Assembly (NCBI GenBank): GCA_030527205.1
Contig: JAUNBG010000001.1
Coordinates: forward strand, 62,001-126,000
Origin: Planctomycetia bacterium
Lineage (GTDB): Bacteria > Planctomycetota > Planctomycetia > Pirellulales > Thermoguttaceae
Reading direction: 5' to 3'
Length of the DNA stretch: 64,000 nucleotides
In this document: piece by piece, positions 9,306 through 18,447 of the stretch
How positions within the stretch are numbered: position 1 is the first letter of the stretch
How the letters are laid out: each line of letters opens with the position of its first letter
The notes under the pieces: generated by a model
Seen by the model: the letters and a program-made list of their open reading frames with translations, nothing else
What the model was told of the DNA's origin: nothing
Database searches by the model: none
Program-made: the position numbers and the translations under genes

Positions 9306-10235
9306 TCATTTGAAAAAAACTAAAACAAAAGCATAAATCGTTGAAATGACAACAATGATCATTGGGCCGACGGAAAAGTTGAAAAGCAAGCTCAAATAAA
9401 TTCCAATCCAGGAACCGATGAAGCAGAAAAAAATGGACCAGACAATCATTGGAATAAGTCGTTTTGTTAATCGAGCAGCCGTTGCAGCGGGAACGGTCAG
9501 CATTGCGATGACCAATATCATGCCGACAATCCGCAGCATTAAAACGACTGTTATTGCGATTAAAATGAGCAGAAGTCGAAAATAAAAGTCAACATTAATG
9601 CCGCGCAAACGGGCAAATTCTTCATCGAAGCAGACCGCTTCCAACCGTTTAAAACAGAGTCCTGAGATAAGAAGGACAAAGACGCTTAAAATGCCGACTG
9701 TCCAAAGATCGAAATTGGAAATCAGAACAATATCGCCAAAAAGATAACTGGCAACCGAAACATAACCTTCTGTTCGGTCAAGAAAGAGAAGGCCAACCGC
9801 CATTCCGAAAGACCAAATGGTTCCGATTATTGTATCTTCCCGTTCTGCGAATCTTTTTTGAATGATTCCAATTAAAAGAGCCGCGCCAATAGCGACAATA
9901 ATCGCAATAACGACTGGATCTATTGCGTCGGAAATCTTCTGAAACAACAGATTGGAATCGGATCTTGACGTTAATGGCGAATCGGATGAAGAACTTGCGG
10001 AAGCAGCAAAAAGCCAGGAAAGTCCGAGGCCGCCCAATAATATTGTCTGTTTCAACCAAAGTCCGATTCCGATTCCTCCGAAAGCGCAATGAGAAATGGC
10101 GCCCGCCAAATAACCGATGCGACGAACGACAACAAATGAACCAATGAGTCCAAAAGTTATGCTTGACATTGCGCTCAACAAAAAAGCAAGGCGCAAAAAA
10201 TGATATTCCGGTTTCGCGATAAGTTCGATAAACAT
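9306..10235 (-). CDS. Metal ABC transporter permease (ZnuB/MntB family)
   Basis: Inner-membrane permease of the ABC-3 family that imports zinc, manganese or iron, 309 residues with about eight hydrophobic segments. Family marks are the N-terminal SSITFGLIGSFVVVRRIGYLAGAISHCAFGGIG, with its conserved SH pair, and EAVCFDEEFARLRGI in the central cytoplasmic loop. LIAITVVLMLRIVGMILVIAMLTVPAATA near the C-terminus is also typical. Residues about 72-90 are an unusual Ser-rich loop. It lies 37 bp downstream of miaB and is probably cotranscribed with it. The ATPase and the solute-binding protein are not in this window, so the metal is undetermined. Confidence 0.93.
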   Translation of the reverse strand: MFIELIAKPEYHFLRLAFLLSAMSSITFGLIGSFVVVRRIGYLAGAISHCAFGGIGIGLWLKQTILLGGLGLSWLFAASASSSSDSPLTSRSDSNLLFQKISDAIDPVVIAIIVAIGAALLIGIIQKRFAEREDTIIGTIWSFGMAVGLLFLDRTEGYVSVASYLFGDIVLISNFDLWTVGILSVFVLLISGLCFKRLEAVCFDEEFARLRGINVDFYFRLLLILIAITVVLMLRIVGMILVIAMLTVPAATAARLTKRLIPMIVWSIFFCFIGSWIGIYLSLLFNFSVGPMIIVVISTIYAFVLVFFK

Positions 10236-10272
10236 TGATAATTGTTTCCGATTTGTTGACTTTGGGGGCGAA

Positions 10273-11835
10273 TCATTTCATTTTTCCGAATAAAGTAAAA
10301 GGCGCGGAACTCTCTATTTTTAATGTTTGAAATGTTCCGATCAATTCCGGGGAACCGTTAAAGACGACAATTCGATCGCAAGGCGTTCGACCGGTTAATT
10401 GAATAAAATGGTTGTTTTCTTTTTGCGAAACGATTTTTAAATTTCCCTGAGCGTCAACAGGCTGATTTTCTTTCTTAATTTGCGTTTCGTTTCCGTCTTG
10501 AGAAATGAGAGTCTTGTTCGTTATATTATCAAGAGGAAATTCGTCGTCCAAGAGAAAAGCGGACTCTTCTGATTGCGCCTTTTCTGGATTCAAGGTTTTC
10601 ATTTGATTTTTGCTGGGGCCTTCAACAAGAATTTCGACTTCCTTTCCGATAAAACAGCGATTCCATTCGGCGCTAATTTCATTTTGAACGGCCAGGAGTT
10701 CATTGTTTCGGCGTTTTTTAATCTCGTCTGGGATATCATCCTCAAACATAAGCGACGCCTTGGTTCCTTCGCGAACGCTGTATTTAAAAATGAAACTATT
10801 TTTGAATCGAGCATAACGAACCAAATCGATGGTCTGTTGAAATTCTTCTTCGGTTTCTCCGCAAAACCCGACAATGAAATCGCTGGTTATGGCAACATCG
10901 GGAATGGTCGCATAAATTCGTTGAATTAATTCTTTATATTCCGTAACGGAATACATTCTTTTCATTCGTTTAAGAACGGCGTCAGCTCCGTGTTGAGCGG
11001 GAACATGAATATAAGGAATGACAGACGGAAGGTCGCGGACTGCCTGCAAGAGTTCGTTCGTCATTCCAACCGGATAATTACTGACAAAACGAACTCGACG
11101 AATTCCATTAATATTGTCAATTTTTTCTAAAAGTTCAGGAAGCCGGACTGTTCGTTCCCCCTCTTGATATTTGTAGCTATTAACTGTTTGACCAAGCAGC
11201 GTCAAATCAACGCAACCTTGATCGGCTAACTTTTGAATCTCTGTGACGATTTCATTTGCCGGGCGACTCTGTTCTGGGCCGCGAACGCCAGGAACAATGC
11301 AATATGTACAGAATTTATTGCAGCCGAACATAATGCGAACCATTGCCTGAAATGAACTTTGTCTTGCTTGCGGGATTCGTTTTGGATCATATTGCCGAAA
11401 GCTTTCTTTGATTTCAACGGCCTGATGATCTCCGCGAAAACGATTCAGGCTGACCGCCATTTGGGGGATATGTTGCGTTTCGATTGTTTGGATTAATTCT
11501 GGAAGTTTATCCAATTGGCCTGGACCAAGAATTAAATCGACATGAGGGGCTCGTCGAAAAATGAGTTGTTGATCTTTTTGCGCCATGCAGCCCAGAACGC
11601 CGAGGATTCCATTCGGTTTAATCTCTTTCCAATGTTTCAAGCGGCCTAATGCGCTATATATTTTTTCTTCCGCATGACTTCGAACGCTGCATGTATTGAA
11701 GAGGATAATATCCGCATTCTTTTTTGTAAAAGTCTGTTGTAAACCGCGATGAAGAAGCTCGGCAACAATGAGTTCGCTGTCCAAAACGTTCATCTGGCAA
11801 CCGACCGTTTCCAGATAAAATTTTTTTTGATTCAT
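10273..11835 (-). CDS. miaB: tRNA-2-methylthio-N6-dimethylallyladenosine synthase MiaB
   Basis: Radical SAM methylthiotransferase that converts i6A37 to ms2i6A37 in tRNAs reading UNN codons. Residues about 1-120 are the UPF0004 domain with three cluster cysteines (TVGCQMN, NTCSVR, LGCMAQKD). The radical SAM motif is FGCNKFCTYCIVPGVRGPEQSRP. At 520 residues it is longer than the usual 440-475. The extra length is an acidic/Asn/Gln-rich stretch of about 60 residues that interrupts the C-terminal TRAM domain between VEGPSKN and IQLTGRTPCDRIVVF. ATG start at 11835. Head gene of a likely two-gene unit with the metal permease. Confidence 0.96.
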   Translation of the reverse strand: MNQKKFYLETVGCQMNVLDSELIVAELLHRGLQQTFTKKNADIILFNTCSVRSHAEEKIYSALGRLKHWKEIKPNGILGVLGCMAQKDQQLIFRRAPHVDLILGPGQLDKLPELIQTIETQHIPQMAVSLNRFRGDHQAVEIKESFRQYDPKRIPQARQSSFQAMVRIMFGCNKFCTYCIVPGVRGPEQSRPANEIVTEIQKLADQGCVDLTLLGQTVNSYKYQEGERTVRLPELLEKIDNINGIRRVRFVSNYPVGMTNELLQAVRDLPSVIPYIHVPAQHGADAVLKRMKRMYSVTEYKELIQRIYATIPDVAITSDFIVGFCGETEEEFQQTIDLVRYARFKNSFIFKYSVREGTKASLMFEDDIPDEIKKRRNNELLAVQNEISAEWNRCFIGKEVEILVEGPSKNQMKTLNPEKAQSEESAFLLDDEFPLDNITNKTLISQDGNETQIKKENQPVDAQGNLKIVSQKENNHFIQLTGRTPCDRIVVFNGSPELIGTFQTLKIESSAPFTLFGKMK

Positions 11836-12518
11836 GACAATGAATTTTCGTAAAATTTTTGTAGGAATGTGACCCGTTTTAACGGTTGACTTATTTATAT
11901 CGATGCCGAAGGGCGAGACAGGTTTGACCTTTTATAATCCCGTCTGAGTTTGCCGGCTTGCGAATATAAAAGCTGCGATTTTTATTGAGGCTTGAGTAAA
12001 AAACCGCATTTTCTCCGATTTTTGTAATGAAATTGGAATTTTTCGCGCAACGACGCGGCGGAAACGCAAGGACGCTTTCTTTTTGGAAATTCCGATTTCC
12101 GATTTCGACGTTATTTAAATCGCTTTTCAAACGGCAGTTTCATTTGAAAAATATTCGTTTTGGGCGTTCGTTTTGGGAGTTTTTATCCTGTTCGCCGCGC
12201 CGCTGCGCGAAAATCCTTTTTTCCGACGGATAATGTTCTATTCTGTGTCGCGAAAAGAAAAACCGGGGAAAGAACAGTCTTTGGGGGAGTTCTAAAAACC
12301 TGTTTTTTGCAATAAACTCCATTCGGAATATGTTGCGAAAACCAGTTCCTGCGGACGAGACGTCCGCGTTCCCAGCGGGCTTTAAAACTTCCTTATTGTA
12401 TTTGTATCACAAAAGCGAAATATTACAAAAGGGGTCAATTTTTTCTCTCATTTTACCAAAAATCGGTTGAATACGAAAATGATCCATGAAAAACGAGAGC
12501 ATAAATTAATATTTGGCT
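11836..12518. other. Long intergenic region with inverted repeat and one MITE-like copy
   Basis: No gene in these 683 bp is supported. Two GC-rich arms, 12040-12063 and 12191-12214, are imperfect inverted repeats (TTTTCGCGCA-CG-CGCGGCG type, about three mismatches) about 127 bp apart. A family 1 repeat copy follows at about 12284-12393. The rest is AT-rich. Confidence 0.5.
12284..12393. repeat. Family 1 MITE-like repeat, copy a
   Basis: About 110 bp. The left end has decayed (GAGTTCTAAAAACC) and the right end is TTTAAAACTTCCT. It carries the shared TTTTTTGCAATAAACTCC block and the palindromic core GCGGACGAGACGTCCGC. Same orientation as copies at 56849 and 59740. Confidence 0.8.
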
Positions 12519-12758
12519 TTAGTTAATATCTTCGGTCTTTTTTCTTTCTTGCAGAAAGATAGTCAATTGAATTTTGGTTTTTTTGGCCCAAAGTTCCAGA
12601 TTATCTAACCATTCAATAGCTTTTCGATCATGAATTGGTATATCGTTGCAGTTTTCTTCTTTTGCCATTATTGTCATCGTTCTCATTTGCGAAGCTAAAT
12701 CGAGAAAACGAAGCGCCATTTTATCCAGATGTTCAGGTTTATATGTTTTTATCGTCAT
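12519..12758 (-). CDS. Small hypothetical protein (79 aa)
   Basis: I do not recognise a family. The predicted product is soluble and mixed-charge, with probable helices (HLDKMALRFLDLASQMRTM, RKAIEWLDNLELWAKKTKI) and no signal peptide or membrane segment. Support for it being a gene is an AGGAG ribosome binding site 11 nt upstream of the ATG at 12758 and its clean, protein-like composition. It is divergent from the HTH/zinc-ribbon gene at 13019, and the two share a 260-bp upstream region. It could be a regulator or accessory protein, but nothing in the sequence shows that. Confidence 0.55.
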   Translation of the reverse strand: MTIKTYKPEHLDKMALRFLDLASQMRTMTIMAKEENCNDIPIHDRKAIEWLDNLELWAKKTKIQLTIFLQERKKTEDIN

Positions 12759-13018
12759 AATCGCTGTAACTCCTATATTTTATCTGTTTTGTTCTTTTTT
12801 TTCATTTTGTTTGTTTAAAAAACGGTTGATTATAACTATTATTTTGGTTATTTTATTTTTAATAAAAGAACGAAACAAAAAGTTTCGCTTTGTTAAAATC
12901 TTAATATAACTTCCTAATAATCGTTGATTCGGTTTGATATTGTTCATTTTATATCAATATTATTATCGACAAAACAGACAAAATTATGAACATAACTTTA
13001 TCTATTTATGGGATTATT

Positions 13019-13312
13019 ATGATTAGCAAAACAGTTATTCAAGAAATAGAGCGACTTCTGGCTCTTGGAACGTTTTCTCAAAAACAAATTGCCATTTTAA
13101 CATCAGTCAGTCGCGGGTCTGTTAACGCGATCGCAACAGGCAAAAGGCAACGTTTGTTGGAAAATTCTTCCAAATATAACGATCAATATGATTCGATCGA
13201 CTTGCCGAATTTTCGTTTTCCCGAAGGGCCGATTGCTCGCTGTCCCAGTTGCGGGGCCTATGTCAAGACTCCTTGCCTGGCCTGTCAGCTTAATGAACTC
13301 CAATTAAAATAA
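13019..13312 (+). CDS. Small helix-turn-helix protein with C-terminal zinc ribbon
   Basis: 97 residues from ATG 13019; an in-frame ATG at 12986 would add 11. The N-terminal half reads as a DNA-binding helix-turn-helix of the Trp-repressor/resolvase type (IQEIERLLALGTFSQKQIAILTSVSRGSVNAIATGKR). The C-terminus has a four-cysteine ribbon, CPSCGAYVKTPCLACQ (CX2C-X8-CX2C), likely to bind zinc. This looks like a small transcription regulator, but its target is unknown. It lies back-to-back with the small gene at 12519-12758, which it might control. Confidence 0.7.
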   Translation: MISKTVIQEIERLLALGTFSQKQIAILTSVSRGSVNAIATGKRQRLLENSSKYNDQYDSIDLPNFRFPEGPIARCPSCGAYVKTPCLACQLNELQLK

Positions 13313-13425
13313 CGTTATATTTTTTTGTTAAAAATGAAATCGTTGGCGAGGCAAATACAGTCAAAATGGGCAGATTACAGAAGACAAACGGTTTCAGTAT
13401 AAAGCAATGACCGTTCTTATGATTT

Positions 13426-15417
13426 TTATCGAAGAATCGTTTCAATAAATGACTGCATAAGAACAGAAATGGGTTCATTTTCCAATGACTTTATGATTTG
13501 CCTGGAACGCTCTGAATAAAGTTGAATCAATTGATTCGATTTTGCAAAAACATTGGCTTTTTCATAAAGTTCCTGGACCTGGTCAAGGATTTTTTGACGC
13601 TCCGTTTCATTTTCGTTTGAGAGTCCGGAATCATTTTCTTCCTTTTTCTTCAATCCTGGCGAAGACGAAAATCGAAAAGCGTCTCTTTGTTGCAGAAAGG
13701 AATTCGCTGTTTTTGCCAATTGATTAAGCTTTTCCCGTTCTTTATCATTCAATGTTTCATTGGCAAAAGCCCAAAGAAGAGTCGGACGACCGCGGAAAAA
13801 ATCTTCTCCGATAATCTTTTTGTTATGGGAATGAAGCGTCCAATCATTTAAATCGTTTCGGATTTGAAAACCAATTCCCAAATAACGGGAAAATTGCGAA
13901 ATAACGGACTCCCAACGATTCATTTGTTCGCGTAAAACAGCCAAACGAAGTCCCGCATAAAACGAAGCCTCGAATGCTGGCGACGTTTTTAACGCATAAA
14001 TTCGAATCGCTTCCAAAGGCGTTAAGGATTGTTTAATGGATTGCGTCTGATTCTTAGAAATCCAATCGAGCTCAAGTCCCTGACCGTTACAAAGCAATAA
14101 ATGCGTCCGACTCATTTTTGTTAAAAGATCGGCAACGGTTACTGAATCGGTATTGGGCAAGGAAGCAATCAAATGATAACCTAATCCAAGCAGATAATCG
14201 CCAACATTCAAAGCGGCAGCAATTCCAATTTCCCGATGAAGGGTTGCCAAACCATAACGAAAAGGATCGTCATCCTCAATGTCGTCATGAACCAGCGAAG
14301 CTTTATGAAATAATTCCATTGCAACAGCTGTTTGTCGAACAAAATCAGGAATTGAATCCATTGAATTTGTTATATCGGAAAGAGAACGCGAAATAAAACC
14401 GTTTTTCATAAGATCAAAAACAGCAATTGTAATAAATGGCCGATAAAATTTTCCTCCGCGAGACAAAAAGTCTTGACTGATTTCCTCAAGCGGCGTCATT
14501 TTTCCTGAAAATGCGTCTTTGGCCAAATGATCCTTTTGTTGAAAAGAAACTTTGGGGCTATTCTCTTCAACTTTTGAGACCTCTTTATTTGGGAGGCTTT
14601 TGTCTTTTTGATTTGTGAAAGGCGAATCAACGTTTGGCTGGCGTTGATTTTGTGAAAACGAACGACCTAAAAAGGAATCAGAAAAAAGTTGTTCCAGTTT
14701 TTCCTTTTGAAACAGATTAGCCGTTATCCGTAATAAAGGGATCCAGGAATGGTTATTGGAAAGCTCGTTATTAGGAATAAAAGGGGTTTCAATCATTTCA
14801 ACAACAGCTGTTAAATCCGTTTTTGTATTGGAACAGGTCCCGTTAAAAAGAGGAATTGCCAAAGCAGGAATTCCCGCCCAAATCAATTTGTCAAAAGCTT
14901 TTTCCAACGATTTTAAACATCCGAGTCCTAAAATTGCGTCTGCTTTTCCCGAAAGAATCCATTGCATAACAATGGGCGTTCCTTCTGCAATCAAAACCTG
15001 ATAACCAAGTCTTCGAGCCCTTTTTTGAAGCGAAGATAAATGACAATTTCCGCATTCTCGACAAATCAAACCTTTTTCGTCATATTTTCCCTCACATTTT
15101 TCTGCGTTTCGCATACAATGAGGAAGAAGGAGAATGCGCCGCGTAAAAGGAATATTTTGAACTTCATTTTTCCAGAATCGATTGGCCAGGCAGACCATTG
15201 TCCAGCCCGTAAACGTTAATGATAACCCCAATGAATTCAATAATTTTTTAGCGATTGCTTCGAGTTGCAAACGAGTCAAAATGAAATCGTTCCCAAAAAG
15301 ACTCGAAGCATTCCATTTCGCCTCAAGAGCAGACAATATTTGAGTTCTTATTGATTCTTCTTGAGGAACAATCATCAAAGAATCCAATTCTTCTTGTTTC
15401 TTATCGAAATGAGTCAT
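13426..15417 (-). CDS. DUF116 domain fused to polyprenyl (isoprenyl diphosphate) synthase
   Basis: 663 residues from ATG 15417 (a TTG at 15438 would add seven). The N-terminal part is a DUF116 domain with a cysteine-rich signature: LLPHCMRNAEKC, then GLICRECGNCHLSSL, and later GLGCLKSL and NGTCSNTKT. It may bind metal or an Fe-S cluster. After a Ser/Gln/Lys-rich linker, the C-terminal half is a trans-isoprenyl diphosphate synthase. It carries GGKFYRPFITIA, the first Asp-rich motif LVHDDIEDDD and the second motif FQIRNDLNDW, in which Asn replaces the first Asp. It should condense allylic diphosphates with IPP for quinone or cell-wall lipid carriers. Chain length is undetermined. The coupling to DUF116 is unexplained. 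Confidence 0.9.
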   Translation of the reverse strand: MTHFDKKQEELDSLMIVPQEESIRTQILSALEAKWNASSLFGNDFILTRLQLEAIAKKLLNSLGLSLTFTGWTMVCLANRFWKNEVQNIPFTRRILLLPHCMRNAEKCEGKYDEKGLICRECGNCHLSSLQKRARRLGYQVLIAEGTPIVMQWILSGKADAILGLGCLKSLEKAFDKLIWAGIPALAIPLFNGTCSNTKTDLTAVVEMIETPFIPNNELSNNHSWIPLLRITANLFQKEKLEQLFSDSFLGRSFSQNQRQPNVDSPFTNQKDKSLPNKEVSKVEENSPKVSFQQKDHLAKDAFSGKMTPLEEISQDFLSRGGKFYRPFITIAVFDLMKNGFISRSLSDITNSMDSIPDFVRQTAVAMELFHKASLVHDDIEDDDPFRYGLATLHREIGIAAALNVGDYLLGLGYHLIASLPNTDSVTVADLLTKMSRTHLLLCNGQGLELDWISKNQTQSIKQSLTPLEAIRIYALKTSPAFEASFYAGLRLAVLREQMNRWESVISQFSRYLGIGFQIRNDLNDWTLHSHNKKIIGEDFFRGRPTLLWAFANETLNDKEREKLNQLAKTANSFLQQRDAFRFSSSPGLKKKEENDSGLSNENETERQKILDQVQELYEKANVFAKSNQLIQLYSERSRQIIKSLENEPISVLMQSFIETILR

Positions 15418-16302
15418 TAAGGTTGAAAAAGAAGTCAATGTTTATGCTTTCCAACGAATTTCAGTTAAATTTTCAGTAATCAACAAGTTCACTGACCTAT
15501 TGATTCATCTCTTATTTATTTTTTTTGACTTTTTTTTGATTTTTTTGTAAAGATGTTTTGATTTTTTCAAATAAAGTTGTTAATATATATTATATAAGTG
15601 AATGAAAATGATTTGTTTTGTTTAAAAATAAAACAATAAATACTTTTTGAATTTTCTGCCTTTGACAATTTGTTTTTATTGAAAGAACCGTTTTAACCTG
15701 TTTCAAGTTACTTTTGAGGGTTTTTTTGACCCTTTTTCGATGATATTCCGTTTAGCGCAGATATTCGCGTTGCGATCAATTTTTAAACAAAATCGAAATG
15801 AGCAACTCCCTTTCCCTTTCGTAATCCGCGCGACGTTGTCGGGGTTACGAACCCAACGTTTGGGATTATCCATTGGATTGAGTATAAAACATTTGACAGA
15901 CAACAAAATGTTTTTTGACGAAAAAGTCAATTGAATTTAACGGATATCCGTCATTGTTCGATTGGCCAATTGTCAACGGTTTGAAATTTTTTTCTTTGAT
16001 TCAAAAAATCATTTTTATTTTTGTTTCAGTAATGTTTGTTTTCAGTATGATTATTAAAATATTACTTATATCAGCGAGTTTGTATTAATTATGAATGTTT
16101 GGATTCCAAAATCATAAGCATAAAACCTGAATTCGCTAAACGTCGGACCTTTTCTGAAACATTCGATAACTTTTCTCCAAAACAGTATTTGTTGAAAACT
16201 TTTTCAGGATTTTTAAAAGCCATTATATTTATTATTTCAAAAAAATCAATGAATTACTGACAATAACGAGAACCAATAATTGTAGCGAATGGTAATATTA
16301 CG
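15418..16302. other. Long AT-rich intergenic region between divergent genes
   Basis: 885 bp between the polyprenyl synthase (minus) and the FHA gene (plus), presumably carrying both promoters. Mostly homopolymeric A/T runs. One nested hairpin is visible at about 15833-15859 (ACGTT..GGGTT-ACG-AACCC-AACGT). A reading frame at 15703-15930 (minus) lacks a ribosome binding site and family resemblance, so I do not call it a gene. Confidence 0.5.
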
Positions 16303-16965
16303 ATGAAAGTTCAATTAAAAGTCGTTAGCGGAAGCAAAGCAGGACAGCTCATTACAATAAATCTTCCCCAATTTATTATCGGTCGGGCTGAAGACTGCCA
16401 TTTAAAGCCGCGAAGTGAATTAATCAGTCGATATCATTGCGCCATTTTATCCGAAGAAGGTTATGTCGCAATAAGAGACTTGGGGAGTAAAAATGGAGTT
16501 TTTCTTAATGGTCATCGCGTTGCCATTGAAGAAGAATTGAAAAATGGGGATAAACTCATCATTGGGCCGCTGGAGTTTGAAATTGTTTTAACGGTTGCTC
16601 TCAAAGGCGAGACGAAGCCTAAAGTTGAATCAATTCAGGAAGTCGTTGCTCGCGCTGTTGAACGCGATACAATGTCAACTTCTAAAGAAACCAGAGCAAC
16701 AGAAAAATCTTCTGAAGAAGGAGATTTTACCGATTGGCTTATGGATGACAACAGCGATATTCCCGACGAAACGAAAACGCTTCAAAATGCTGATGATGAC
16801 GCATTATTCGGTTTGCAATACAAACAACCGGAAGACGAAGAAGCTCCAGAGGAAAAAAGCAAGACGGGCGAAGTCAAAAAACAACCCGCTGGTTCTGCTT
16901 CAGACAGTTCTTCAAGCGATGCCGCCGCCAATCTGTTAAAGAATTTCTTTAAGGGAGGCCGTTAA
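16303..16965 (+). CDS. FHA domain protein
   Basis: Phosphothreonine-binding signalling adaptor, 220 residues. An FHA domain fills residues about 1-100. It shows FIIGRAEDCHLKP, the RSELISRYHCAIL segment with the conserved Ser-Arg-x-His, LGSKNGVFLNGHRV and LKNGDKLIIGPLEFEI. The rest is acidic and low-complexity (Glu/Asp/Ser-rich), ending in a short basic tail with LLKNFFKGGR. No membrane segment is present. It probably docks on a Ser/Thr-phosphorylated partner; no kinase or phosphatase is encoded nearby. It stands as a single gene, convergent with the lptF/G-rph pair. Confidence 0.93.
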   Translation: MKVQLKVVSGSKAGQLITINLPQFIIGRAEDCHLKPRSELISRYHCAILSEEGYVAIRDLGSKNGVFLNGHRVAIEEELKNGDKLIIGPLEFEIVLTVALKGETKPKVESIQEVVARAVERDTMSTSKETRATEKSSEEGDFTDWLMDDNSDIPDETKTLQNADDDALFGLQYKQPEDEEAPEEKSKTGEVKKQPAGSASDSSSSDAAANLLKNFFKGGR

Positions 16966-17279
16966 TTCATAAATCATTTTTATTGGATCAATTTTTGGAA
17001 AACTCTAATAAAATTGATATTTTATATTGAATAACGTCGTTGAGTTTGTTTTCTGTTGCAATCAGAGCGTTTTTTTTGAAATTCCGTCAATATTCCGGAA
17101 GTTCAACAGGCTTGAGAATCAATAGCAATCAAATGATTGTTTCAAAGTCAAAATTTATTTGATCATTTGGTTAGCAAGACGCTCAAGTTCTTTCAATATT
17201 TAGAACGCGAAATGAGAGAATGCGAATCGGCCTTGTTTCGAACAAGCCAATCCGCGTTTTTCTTTTTGCGATTCTTTTT

Positions 17280-18425
17280 TCAATCAACCAAACTGGCGAA
17301 TGTCGTTGTTGCAATCGGAACGAACAGAATCAAAGGGAACCAGGCAGCAAAGATTGGCGAATCCAATTTTGCGCCAAGAAAAATGCAAACAAATTGAACG
17401 CCCAAAAAAAGAGCGGAAAGCAAAGCGCCCAATGCTATCGATTGGATCATATTTCGATCGCTTCGCAGAAAAATAATCGGCAATCCTAAAATTAATGGAA
17501 TCAAACAAGCAAGGGGATTAATTATTCTCGCATGTATTTGAGTCTCGATTTTTTTGCGAGATAAACGAAAACTCGGATTTTTAAAGGCAGAAATTAAATC
17601 TCCCAGCGAAGCATAATTGATCCATTCTTCCCCTGTTGCCAAAAATTCCAAACTGATTCCGCTTGCTATAAAACAATCGTTGGGGCCTAATTCTGGCGAA
17701 CTCTGATTCGGCAAAAAGATAAATTCCCGCCCTTTTTTGTCCTTTGTCGAAAGCGTTTTCGATTCGATAAGCTCTTTGATTTTGTTGACGTTTTTTAAAA
17801 GATAACCGCTCGGTTTGTTTTCTGTTTGAGGGATATAAATTGCTTCTTCCGCTTGAATGACATTTTGGGGAATATGAAAATCGATCGGAAAGGTCAAGAT
17901 CGGTTCGTTTATTTTTTGATCTTCTAAAAAAAGTTGTTTGCCGTCGAGCCAAACTTTGGAATCCGCGTCCTGATATCGTTTGACTTGAATGCCGGACTGA
18001 CTCAATGCAATCTCTTTGGGCGTTTTTACGAACTCAACTTTATAATGCGGCAAAACCATTTCTTTCAAAAAGAATAAAAGAATAATATAAAGAATCGTTA
18101 CAATCAAAATGGGCGATATAACTCTGATTCTTGATATTCCCAGCGACATCAAAGCAATCATTTCATTCCTTTTAATCATCATTGACATAACCGTCAATGC
18201 AGAAACAAGAATTGTTGACGCCGAAATCATATCAATAATTGGAAATAAATGAAAAAAATAATAACGAAACATAATGACAAAAGGATTGGCATTATTTTCT
18301 GCGTTAAAAAAAGAATCAATATTCGAAAAAAGATCAACGATGATATAAAGCCCCATAAGCGTGAGATACCAAAGAAGTAAATTTCTGACAAAATTGAGTA
18401 TAATGTAACGATCAATAATTTTCAT
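17280..18425 (-). CDS. LptF/LptG family permease
   Basis: Membrane permease of the YjgP/YjgQ family, a subunit of the Lpt machinery that extracts lipopolysaccharide from the inner membrane. 381 residues. A hydrophobic N-terminal segment follows MKIIDRYIILNFVRNLLLWY. Several further transmembrane segments follow, then a periplasmic beta-jellyroll region (about residues 125-300) and three C-terminal transmembrane helices (PLACLIPLILGLPIIFL onwards). LptF and LptG cannot be told apart here, and only one gene is present. It lies 22 bp downstream of rph and is probably cotranscribed. It implies a Gram-negative type envelope. Confidence 0.9.
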   Translation of the reverse strand: MKIIDRYIILNFVRNLLLWYLTLMGLYIIVDLFSNIDSFFNAENNANPFVIMFRYYFFHLFPIIDMISASTILVSALTVMSMMIKRNEMIALMSLGISRIRVISPILIVTILYIILLFFLKEMVLPHYKVEFVKTPKEIALSQSGIQVKRYQDADSKVWLDGKQLFLEDQKINEPILTFPIDFHIPQNVIQAEEAIYIPQTENKPSGYLLKNVNKIKELIESKTLSTKDKKGREFIFLPNQSSPELGPNDCFIASGISLEFLATGEEWINYASLGDLISAFKNPSFRLSRKKIETQIHARIINPLACLIPLILGLPIIFLRSDRNMIQSIALGALLSALFLGVQFVCIFLGAKLDSPIFAAWFPLILFVPIATTTFASLVD

Positions 18426-18447
18426 CGAAATATCTTTTGTTTTCGAG

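Noticed and set aside
8990-9313. Reading frame of 107 codons on the plus strand
   Set aside because: It overlaps tRNA-Ser(UGA) almost completely at its start and has no ribosome binding site; the tRNA is the real feature.
15703-15930. Possible 75-codon minus-strand gene in the 885-bp gap
   Set aside because: No ribosome binding site, no recognisable motif, and A/T-driven composition.
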